Assembly: GCA_934317185.1 (NCBI GenBank)
Contig: CAKREJ010000062.1
Coordinates: 1-9,043, forward strand
Origin: an uncultured Anaerobutyricum sp.
GTDB taxonomy: Bacteria > Bacillota > Clostridia > Lachnospirales > Lachnospiraceae
DNA length: 9,043 nucleotides
Direction of reading: 5' to 3'
Shown piece by piece: positions 1-6,038 of this stretch (position 1 is its first letter; each line of letters opens with the position of its first letter). The position numbers were made by a program, and so were the translations under genes. The notes beneath the pieces were generated by a model. That model did not search any database and was not told where the DNA came from. It saw only the letters and a program-made list of their open reading frames with translations.

Positions 1-18
1 TTCCGGAGCAGACAAACA

Positions 19-146
19 GAAAAAGAAAAAAGAAATACTGGATAAAATGTGACCTCGGAGTGAGTAAAGAATGTGAGTCGTTAAGCGAACATTCTTCACG
101 GAGCGACTACTGGCACATTTTATCCAGTATTTCTTTTTTATTTTTC
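19..146. repeat. Long inverted repeat, probable bidirectional terminator or interspersed structured repeat
   Basis: The arms at 26-51 and 114-139 are perfectly complementary over 26 bp. After one mismatch (25/140) pairing continues for six more bases to 19/146. The 62-base interior is not random: AAGAATGT (67-74) pairs with ACATTCTT (89-96), and TCG (78-80) pairs with CGA (86-88) around TTAAG, giving a branched or stacked hairpin. Each arm ends in an A-rich/T-rich tract, so RNA from either strand would show a stem followed by a U run. On the minus strand it sits just after the stop codon of the flavodoxin-ferredoxin gene, where it can end that transcript. The stem is much longer than a normal intrinsic terminator, so a MITE-like or other dispersed repeat is equally possible. 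I found no convincing target-site duplication in the flanks. Confidence 0.75.
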
Positions 147-171
147 GTCCGTCATTCCAACAAATCAGGAT

Positions 172-963
172 TTAAACTATGGTATACCAGTTTTCTTTTT
201 GTATGTTGCAAAGTGGCATTAATTTCTGTTGTAATGCTTTAAATGGTTCTTCCGTGAAGGTCTTTGCCTGTGTCGGACAGATTCTTAAGCAGGAGCCGCA
301 ACGTAAGCACTTACTGTTATCAATATCCTTTGGATTGTTGTCGCTGATTGCCTTTACAGGACATACATCCGCACAAAGCATACAATAGATACAGTAATCG
401 CTTGTTTCTACTTTAAATGGAAATTCGCCCATTGGTGGTTTGGAGTATGGATAGGAACCGGGAACTTCTAAGTCACCTGCATCATATGTAACAAGAAGAC
501 GAAGTCGTTCTTTTAATTTATCGCCAAATTCTTTGGCTGTTGTTAAATCTTTTTCATCCGGTCTTCCCTCTGCACATTCTTTTAAGAAGGTATGCTGGCA
601 TACGAAAGAAGCAGCACCGACAGGTATGAATCCTTTATCAATTACATTTTTCTTTAATTCCATTAAAGTATCATCAATATCACGATTGCCATAGGTTGCA
701 ACAAGAACAACTGGTGTGTTTAGACCAGAGAAACGACTTAATGCATCAATGACCGGCACAGGAACTCTTCCGCCGTAAGCAGGAACTCCCAGGATTAGAA
801 GTTCGTTTTCTTTAAAGGAATAATTCCTCTGACGTTCATCATAGTTTGTGAGATTGATAGATTCTATTGGATAGTTTTCAAAAGCTGATGCAATCTGGGA
901 AAGAACTTTTTCTGTAGTATTTCCCGGACTGAAATATGCGTAATAAATTTTAAGTAACTGCAT
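172..963 (-). CDS. EFR1-type flavodoxin/ferredoxin fusion protein (2x[4Fe-4S])
   Basis: This 263-aa cytoplasmic protein has an N-terminal flavodoxin-like domain (about residues 1-160) and a C-terminal bacterial ferredoxin domain. The flavodoxin part shows the FMN phosphate loop as FSPGNTTEKV (11-20), the GVPAYGGRVP segment (59-68) and VATYGNRDIDD (88-98). Two CxxCxxCxxxCP motifs follow: Cys191/194/197/201 and Cys219/222/225/229, enough for two [4Fe-4S] clusters. The layout matches the EFR1 family of anaerobes, presumed electron carriers; partner and physiological role are unknown. The loop reads SPGNT rather than the more common SGTGNT, a mild deviation. The start is supported by AGGGGG (971-975 on the complement) 7 bases upstream. 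It lies 100 bases downstream of aroA on the same strand but has its own promoter, so a link to aromatic synthesis is not implied. Confidence 0.9.
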   Translation of the reverse strand: MQLLKIYYAYFSPGNTTEKVLSQIASAFENYPIESINLTNYDERQRNYSFKENELLILGVPAYGGRVPVPVIDALSRFSGLNTPVVLVATYGNRDIDDTLMELKKNVIDKGFIPVGAASFVCQHTFLKECAEGRPDEKDLTTAKEFGDKLKERLRLLVTYDAGDLEVPGSYPYSKPPMGEFPFKVETSDYCIYCMLCADVCPVKAISDNNPKDIDNSKCLRCGSCLRICPTQAKTFTEEPFKALQQKLMPLCNIQKENWYTIV

Positions 964-1004
964 AATAAAACCCCCTGTATCATGAAAAACTAATAATTAT
1001 TTTT

Positions 1005-1033
1005 ATTATAATACGAACAGAAAAAGGATGCAA
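1005..1033 (-). promoter_or_regulatory. Probable sigma-A promoter of the flavodoxin-ferredoxin gene
   Basis: On the minus strand, TTGCAT (1033-1028) is followed after exactly 17 bases by a perfect TATAAT (1010-1005). The -35 box matches the consensus only in its first three positions. Transcription would start near 998, leaving a leader of about 35 bases. The -35 box overlaps the left arm of the hairpin behind aroA. Confidence 0.6.
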
Positions 1034-1065
1034 GGGAGGATTATGTTATGCAAACCTCTCTTTTT
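1033..1065. terminator. Weak hairpin at the end of aroA
   Basis: AGGGAGG (1033-1039) can pair with CCTCTCT (1055-1061) with one G-U pair and a 15-base loop, overlapping the aroA stop codon. On the plus strand it is followed at once by a T run. On the minus strand, the direction of aroA, the T run (complement of 1021-1025) lies about 7 bases after the stem. It could attenuate aroA read-through, but it is not a strong terminator. Confidence 0.35.
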
Positions 1066-2374
1066 ACAAGTTAACGGATGATCTGTTTAAATGTTCTAAT
1101 TGCGTAAAAAACTTCGGATAGGAAACATCAACACAATCCGAATCGGTAATGATGGTTTCTCCTTCGGCATTAAGACCGGCAACAGCGAAAGTCATGGCAA
1201 TACGATGATCCATAGAACAGTTAATTTCTGTTCCGTGAAGTGTTGGTATGGCATCTTTAGAACGGCTATTTATGATAAATCCATCGTCAGTATCAATAAT
1301 ATCTGCCTGCATTGCACTTAAATTTTCTGTCATGATAGCAATTCGATCAGATTCCTTCACACGAAGTTCCTGTGCATCTTTGATAACAGTTTTGCCTTTT
1401 GCAAAGCAGGCCATAAGAGCAATGACAGGAAGTTCATCAATAAGAGTTGGAATAATATCTCCTTCTATAGCAGTTCCATGAAGTCTGCTTGTTTTTACGA
1501 GAAGATCCGCAACAGGTTCGCCTCCTTCTTCTCTGGTATTTAGTAACGTAATATCAGCCCCCATATCCTTGCATACTTTTAAGATTCCGGCACGAGTGTC
1601 ATTGATACCGACGTTATTTATTGTGATTTCAGAATTTGGAGTAATTAAACCGGCAACAATAAAGAAAGCGGCAGATGAAATATCGCCGGGGATTTCAATA
1701 TGCTGTCCGTGCAGGGTTTGTGGTGGTGTGATAGTACAGGTATTACCATCAGATATAATATCTGCACCAAAGGAGCGAAGCATTCTTTCAGTATGATCTC
1801 TGGAAAGTGCCGGTTCTGTTACACTTGTTTTTCCATTTGCATATAATCCTGCAAGAAGAACACAGGATTTTACCTGGGCAGAAGCTACGGGAGAATCATA
1901 ATGAATGGCATTTAAAGGATGTCCTTTAATAGAAAGGGGTGCACAGCCGTTATCGTTGATGCTTGTGATATCTGCTCCCATCATAGAAAGAGGAGTGATG
2001 ATTCGATTCATGGGACGGGAATTTAAAGAAGCATCACCGCTTAAAACAGTATCAAAATCCTGACCGGAAAGAATTCCGGAAATGAGACGGGTCGTAGTAC
2101 CACTGTTTCCGACATCTAAAGCTTCGTTTGGTGAGCGAAGACCGTGAAGACCTCTGCCATGTACATAAATAGTCTCGTCTTTTTCTTCAATAGAAATTCC
2201 CATCTTTTGAAAACAATCAATGGTAGAGAGGCAGTCAGCACCTTTTAAAAATCCGTGTATAGTTGTTGTCCCCTCTGCAAGAGAGCCAAACATAATGGCC
2301 CGGTGACTGATAGATTTATCTCCGGGAACAGTGAGCGTTCCGTTTAGTCCGGATGTTCGAGTTATTCTTTTCAT
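1064..2374 (-). CDS. aroA: 3-phosphoshikimate 1-carboxyvinyltransferase (EPSP synthase)
   Basis: The enzyme joins shikimate-3-phosphate and phosphoenolpyruvate to give EPSP, the sixth step of the shikimate pathway. It is 436 aa, a normal full length. Clear family motifs are PGDKSISHR (17-25, with Lys20), GNSGTTTRL (89-97), RPMNR (120-124), SAQVK (165-169), SRDHTERM (191-198), NDTR (258-261), IDELP (312-316, catalytic Asp313), ELRVKESDRI (336-345, Glu341) and a C-terminal DHRIAM. The GDKS, SAQxK, RxHxE and NxTR signatures together fit the class II EPSP synthases. The residue matching Gly96 of E. coli remains Gly (Gly92). The start has AAAGGA about 8 bases upstream. It lies 57 bases behind tyrA with no promoter seen in the gap, so both are probably one transcript. 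Confidence 0.97.
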   Translation of the reverse strand: MKRITRTSGLNGTLTVPGDKSISHRAIMFGSLAEGTTTIHGFLKGADCLSTIDCFQKMGISIEEKDETIYVHGRGLHGLRSPNEALDVGNSGTTTRLISGILSGQDFDTVLSGDASLNSRPMNRIITPLSMMGADITSINDNGCAPLSIKGHPLNAIHYDSPVASAQVKSCVLLAGLYANGKTSVTEPALSRDHTERMLRSFGADIISDGNTCTITPPQTLHGQHIEIPGDISSAAFFIVAGLITPNSEITINNVGINDTRAGILKVCKDMGADITLLNTREEGGEPVADLLVKTSRLHGTAIEGDIIPTLIDELPVIALMACFAKGKTVIKDAQELRVKESDRIAIMTENLSAMQADIIDTDDGFIINSRSKDAIPTLHGTEINCSMDHRIAMTFAVAGLNAEGETIITDSDCVDVSYPKFFTQLEHLNRSSVNL

Positions 2375-2407
2375 AAATTTTCCTTTCGTTTATCATGGTC
2401 AAGTAAA

Positions 2408-2434
2408 TAATTACAGTCATTTATAGCGTAATTA
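2408..2434. other. AT-rich intercistronic hairpin between tyrA and aroA
   Basis: TAATTAC (2408-2414) and GTAATTA (2428-2434) are perfectly complementary with a 13-base loop; the right arm covers the tyrA stop codon. The stem has one G-C pair and no T run in the reading direction, so termination is unlikely. It may only influence mRNA stability between the two cistrons, or mean nothing. Confidence 0.3.
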
Positions 2435-3535
2435 ACGAACGTGTACTATGTAATTTCGTTCTTCTAATATCTGTGCACCTTTCTGGCAGGCTTCTTCATC
2501 GTAGAGAACGATTTCAAGAACCCCCTCTTCAAACTCTCTGTTATAAATGATACCAATATTTTTTAAGCTGATGTTGTTAAAAGCAAGTAAAGAAGCAACT
2601 GTAGCGATTGTACCGGGTTGATCTGGAATATGGACATAAAGTTTATGTACTTTATCAAACAGACCAATGGAATGATCAGGAACAGAATTACGATACTCAC
2701 CAGCTTCCTTAAAATATTCATTCACATATGTTCCGTTATTATTGTCAAGTTGGTTGATAACCTCCTGAAGATCATGAATCATGGAAGTAAGTAAGGTTTT
2801 TATATTGGAAGCATTATTTTCACAGATCTGTTCCCACATAACCGGAGAGGATGAGGCAATTCGTGTGATATCTTTAAATCCTCCGGCAGCAAGCTGCTTT
2901 AACATCCCGTTATTACGGTCTGCACGCCGGACAAGATGTACAAGTTCCGCCGCAACAATATGTGGCACATGACTGATAGCTGCAGTGATAAAATCATGTT
3001 CTTCCGGTTTTAGGGAAACGGCAAGTGCTCCCAGTCCCTGAATAAAAGAAGAAAACTTTGTTGTAAGCTGAAATAATGTATGTTCACTTGGGGTCAGAAA
3101 ATAGTAGGCATTCTCTAAAAGATGATCATTGGCATAGGCATATCCGGATTTTTCAGAACCGACCATAGGATGTCCGCCAATAAAATTTGTTTCCATACCT
3201 AACTTTTTAACTGCAGTCTGAATGGGTTCCTTTACACTGCCTACATCTGTGAGAAGGCAGCTTTCAGAGATGATTTCCTTCAGTTCTTTTAAATAAACAA
3301 TATTATTAGATACCGGTGCACAAAGGAAAATGATGTCACAGGAAGAAAAAGCGGAATCGAGAGTTTCAAAATACTGGTTTAAAGTGCCATCCTCTTTAGC
3401 CATATTAAGAGAATTTATATCGGTATCAAATCCGTAAATAATGCTGTCCGGATGAATTCTTCGAATTGTTTTGGCGATGGAACCGCCGATTAAGCCGAGT
3501 CCAATAAATCCAATTGTCATATGATTTGCATTCAT
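2432..3535 (-). CDS. tyrA: Prephenate dehydrogenase with C-terminal ACT domain
   Basis: The enzyme oxidatively decarboxylates prephenate to 4-hydroxyphenylpyruvate, the committing step to tyrosine. Of 367 aa, residues 7-39 form the Rossmann entry: GLGLIGGS (12-19) with the acidic Asp37 closing GFD, which suggests NAD rather than NADP. Then come LCAPVSNN (71-78), TDVGSVK (96-102), GGHPMVGSEKSG (120-131, His122 at the catalytic-His position of the HPM motif), SHVPH (188-192) and AAGGFKDITRIA in the helical dimer domain. Residues 296-367 are an ACT domain containing DQPGTIA, as in Bacillus-type enzymes, and are the likely tyrosine feedback site. There is no fused chorismate mutase. The first ATG is preferred over Met6 because GGAGGT lies 6 bases before it. 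It is the first gene of a tyrA-aroA unit; a fuller aro operon is not present here. Confidence 0.95.
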   Translation of the reverse strand: MNANHMTIGFIGLGLIGGSIAKTIRRIHPDSIIYGFDTDINSLNMAKEDGTLNQYFETLDSAFSSCDIIFLCAPVSNNIVYLKELKEIISESCLLTDVGSVKEPIQTAVKKLGMETNFIGGHPMVGSEKSGYAYANDHLLENAYYFLTPSEHTLFQLTTKFSSFIQGLGALAVSLKPEEHDFITAAISHVPHIVAAELVHLVRRADRNNGMLKQLAAGGFKDITRIASSSPVMWEQICENNASNIKTLLTSMIHDLQEVINQLDNNNGTYVNEYFKEAGEYRNSVPDHSIGLFDKVHKLYVHIPDQPGTIATVASLLAFNNISLKNIGIIYNREFEEGVLEIVLYDEEACQKGAQILEERNYIVHVR

Positions 3536-3669
3536 GTAGCAACCTCCAAAAAAATATGAGTTTTGAGAGTGTCACATATTGTTTTGTTCTGATATATCAA
3601 GTGTAGATTTCTTTTTTGAAAGCCTGTTGTGATAAGATGATGAAAACGGAGACAATCTCAATGGTATTT

Positions 3670-3698
3670 ATTCTACAAGGAAAACGAAAATGTGTCAA
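3670..3698 (-). promoter_or_regulatory. Strong sigma-A promoter of the tyrA-aroA unit
   Basis: On the minus strand, a perfect TTGACA (3698-3693), a 17-base spacer and TAGAAT (3675-3670, five of six) form the best promoter of the window. The start would be near 3663, giving a leader of about 128 bases before the tyrA ATG. I found no T-box consensus and no leader peptide rich in aromatic residues in that leader. Confidence 0.75.
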
Positions 3699-3712
3699 CA
3701 CTTTTCAGTGTT
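3697..3712. promoter_or_regulatory. Possible operator palindrome at the tyrA -35 box
   Basis: AACACT (3697-3702), TTTC, AGTGTT (3707-3712) is a perfect 6-4-6 inverted repeat, and its left end overlaps the -35 hexamer of the tyrA promoter by two bases. A further AGTGTT stands at 3727-3732, exactly 20 bp (two helical turns) from the right half-site. The position suits a repressor or activator of the aromatic operon. The regulator is unknown, and no T run makes it a terminator. Confidence 0.4.
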
Positions 3713-3761
3713 AAAGCAAAAATGAAAGTGTTTCTGGTGGAAGGTATTCCTGAATTTTGTA

Positions 3762-3792
3762 TGACATAAAATGGTTACAAAAAAATATGTCA
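3762..3792. promoter_or_regulatory. Inverted repeat TGACATA / TATGTCA in the divergent region
   Basis: TGACATA (3762-3768) and TATGTCA (3786-3792) are perfect 7-bp inverted copies separated by 17 bases. They lie upstream of the EF-G promoter and also upstream of the tyrA promoter on the other strand, so a protein bound there could act on either. In such AT-rich DNA a chance origin is quite possible. Confidence 0.25.
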
Positions 3793-3809
3793 AAATGCTA
3801 AAATTACTC

Positions 3810-3838
3810 TTGTAAAATGACGCATTTTTTAGTAAAAT
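3810..3838 (+). promoter_or_regulatory. Sigma-A promoter of the EF-G paralogue operon
   Basis: TTGTAA (3810-3815), a 17-base spacer and TAAAAT (3833-3838) give a good match, with a start near 3845 and a leader of about 97 bases. A weaker second candidate, TTACAA (3775-3780) with TAAAAT (3799-3804) at 18-base spacing, lies just upstream. Confidence 0.6.
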
Positions 3839-3844
3839 AGACCC

Positions 3845-3908
3845 ATGAGATATTTAAAAACAGAATATTAATTCATTAATTTTACAAATTCTGATATAAA
3901 AATCTCAT
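3845..3908 (+). other. AT-rich 5' leader stem-loop of the EF-G paralogue mRNA
   Basis: ATGAGAT (3845-3851) pairs with ATCTCAT (3902-3908) and CAGAAT (3861-3866) pairs with ATTCTG (3888-3893); the stretch between is partly paired, so the arms extend over about 20 bases. The outer arm begins at the predicted transcription start, leaving few unpaired bases at the 5' end. Such a structure can protect an mRNA from 5' decay. The ribosome binding site GGGAGGA (3928-3934) lies outside the stem. It resembles no riboswitch class I know. Confidence 0.4.
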
Positions 3909-3941
3909 AAATATGATTAAACAACACGGGAGGAACTGATT

Positions 3942-6035
3942 ATGAACGTATATGCAACCGAAAGTATTAGAAATGTCGTATTACTTGGACATGGTGGCTG
4001 TGGCAAGACTTCTTTAATTGAATCTATGGCTTTTACAACGGGGATTATTAAGAGGGTTCGTACAGTAACAGAAGGCGGTACAGTAAGTGATTACGATAAA
4101 GAAGAGGTTAAGAGAAAGTTTTCAATTCAGTCCTCAGTTATTCCTTTAGAGGTAGATGGAGTTAAGGTAAACCTGTTAGACACACCAGGATTTTTTGATT
4201 TCTCTGGCGAGGTATACGAAGCATTAAGTGTAGCAGATGGAGCGATTATCGTTATCAACGGTAAGTCCGGAGTAGAGGTTGGAACGAGAAAGAGTTTTGA
4301 TTTTTGTGCGAAGAGAGGTATTCCGGTTATCGTATATATTACATGTGTGGAAGATGAGCATGTAGATGCTTCTGCAATTATTGATGAACTGCGTGAAAGT
4401 TATGGTAATAAGATTGTACCGTTCCATATGCCAATGAAAGAAGGAACGGAATTTAAAGGTTTTATCAATGCAGCGAAGATGTTAGAATGTCGTTTGCAGC
4501 CAAACGGAACTTACTACGAAAAAGAAGTAGAAGAAGGCGTGAATGAAGAACTTGACGATTATCGTCAGCAGTTAATGGAAGGTGTTGCAGAGACAAGTGA
4601 AGAACTTATGGAGAAGTTCTTTGCAGAAGAGCCATTTACAGAAGAAGAGATTAAGACAGCGATTGTTTCTTCTGTTGCAAAGAGAGATCTTATGCCGGTT
4701 ATTTGTGGAGCAATCAATACAGATTACGGTGCTAATATTCTTCTTCATGATATGGTGAAGTATTTCTCTGCACCAGGTACAGTTACCGATCAGTTTGTTG
4801 GAGTTAAAGTAAAGACAGATGAGCCAGTGAGTGCAACTTATGATGTAAGTCAGCCGGTAAGTGCTTATGTATTTAAGACAATTGCAGACCCATTTGTAGG
4901 TCGTTTCTCTTTAGTTAAAATTACAGATGGTATTTTGAAAGCAGACAGTGCTGTTTATAATGCAAACAGAGATGCAGAGGAGCGTATCGGTAAGCTTTAT
5001 ATCTTAAGAGGTAAAGAACAGATTGAAGTGAATGCTCTTTATGCAGGTGATATCGGAGCTATCGCAAAGCTTTCTGTTACAAAAACAGGTGATACTTTAT
5101 CACCGAAGGCTAATCCGATCATTTTTGAGAAAGCGGAGATGCCGGAGCCATATACATTTGTTCGTTATGTCACAAAGACAAAGGGAGATGAGGATAAAGT
5201 TTCCGCAGCCCTTAAAAAGTTGATGGATGAAGATCTTACATTAAAAGAAGTTAATGACAAAGCGAACCGTCAGATGTTATTATATGGTTTAGGAGATCAG
5301 CATCTTGAAATTGTAAAGAGTAAGCTTGCCGACCGATATAAAGTAGAAATCGAACTTGTAAAGCCAAAGGTAGCATTTAAAGAGACGATCCGAGGCAAAG
5401 TAGAAGTTCGTGGTAAGTATAAGAAACAGTCAGGTGGACATGGTCAGTATGGTGATGTTCTTATGGAATTTGAACCATCTGGCGATTTGGAAACACCATA
5501 TGTTTTTGATGAAAAGATTTTCGGTGGAGCTGTTCCAAAGAACTACTTCCCGGCAGTAGAAAAAGGTATTGCAGAAAGCTGTCTTAAGGGACCTTTAGCT
5601 GGATATCCGGTTGTTGGAATAAAAGCAACTTTAACAGATGGTTCTTATCATCCAGTTGATTCTTCTGAGATGGCATTCAAGATGGCAGCAATCACAGCAT
5701 TTAAGAATGGTGTGATGGATGCAAAACCAGTTCTTCTTGAACCAATCGTAAATCTTAAAGTAGATGTTCTTGATAAGAATACCGGTGATGTTATGGGCGA
5801 TTTGAATAAGCGTCGTGGCCGTATTCTTGGAATGAACCCATTAGAAGGCGGAAGACAGGAATTAGTAGCAGATATTCCGTTGGCAAGCCTGATTGGATAT
5901 TCTACAGATTTACGCTCTATGACAGGTGGAAGTGGAGAATTCTCCTATGAATTTAGCAGATACGAGCAGATGCCGGCAGATGCTCAGGAAAAAGTATTAA
6001 AAGAAGCAGAGGCTGAAAAGGAGAATATTAAATAA
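3942..6035 (+). CDS. EF-G paralogue (EF-G2-like translation factor) with degenerate GTPase motifs
   Basis: This 697-aa protein has all five EF-G domains: G (about 1-270), II (290-370), III (380-460), IV (465-590) and V (590-680). Domains III-V are well kept: LGDQHLEI, GGHGQYG (498-504), DGSYHPVD (566-573), whose His570 matches the tRNA-contacting tip His of canonical EF-G, and TGDVMGDLNKRRG. The G domain differs. The P-loop is GHGGCGKTS (16-24) with Gly19 instead of the canonical Asp. DTPG (80-83) is followed by Phe84 where the GTP-activating His belongs. The NKMD guanine motif is replaced by TCVE(D) around 134-138. It therefore belongs to the accessory EF-G2-like group and is not the housekeeping fusA, which normally sits in the rpsL-rpsG-tuf cluster. 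Reduced or conditional GTPase activity is inferred. GGGAGGA lies 7 bases before the ATG. It is the first gene of an operon with the HD protein behind it. Confidence 0.92.
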   Translation: MNVYATESIRNVVLLGHGGCGKTSLIESMAFTTGIIKRVRTVTEGGTVSDYDKEEVKRKFSIQSSVIPLEVDGVKVNLLDTPGFFDFSGEVYEALSVADGAIIVINGKSGVEVGTRKSFDFCAKRGIPVIVYITCVEDEHVDASAIIDELRESYGNKIVPFHMPMKEGTEFKGFINAAKMLECRLQPNGTYYEKEVEEGVNEELDDYRQQLMEGVAETSEELMEKFFAEEPFTEEEIKTAIVSSVAKRDLMPVICGAINTDYGANILLHDMVKYFSAPGTVTDQFVGVKVKTDEPVSATYDVSQPVSAYVFKTIADPFVGRFSLVKITDGILKADSAVYNANRDAEERIGKLYILRGKEQIEVNALYAGDIGAIAKLSVTKTGDTLSPKANPIIFEKAEMPEPYTFVRYVTKTKGDEDKVSAALKKLMDEDLTLKEVNDKANRQMLLYGLGDQHLEIVKSKLADRYKVEIELVKPKVAFKETIRGKVEVRGKYKKQSGGHGQYGDVLMEFEPSGDLETPYVFDEKIFGGAVPKNYFPAVEKGIAESCLKGPLAGYPVVGIKATLTDGSYHPVDSSEMAFKMAAITAFKNGVMDAKPVLLEPIVNLKVDVLDKNTGDVMGDLNKRRGRILGMNPLEGGRQELVADIPLASLIGYSTDLRSMTGGSGEFSYEFSRYEQMPADAQEKVLKEAEAEKENIK

Positions 6036-6038
6036 GCT

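Noticed and set aside
19..146. CRISPR repeat or IS element end
   Set aside because: There is only one pair of inverted arms, no array of direct repeats with spacers, no transposase gene and no clear target-site duplication.
60..242. Open frame of 60 codons on the plus strand
   Set aside because: It begins inside the inverted repeat, runs into the end of the flavodoxin-ferredoxin gene on the other strand, has no ribosome binding site, and resembles no protein.
3536..3663. T-box or leader-peptide attenuator before tyrA
   Set aside because: No T-box consensus, no terminator stem with a T run and no short frame rich in Tyr, Phe or Trp codons was found in the leader.
3771..3793. TTGACA on the minus strand (3793-3788) as a second tyrA promoter
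   Set aside because: No acceptable -10 box follows at 16-18 bases; the nearby hexamers are poor, and the promoter at 3670-3698 is clearly better.
3942..6035. Housekeeping elongation factor G (fusA)
   Set aside because: The G domain lacks the DTPGH His, the P-loop Asp and NKMD, and there is no rpsL, rpsG or tuf nearby; it fits an accessory paralogue.
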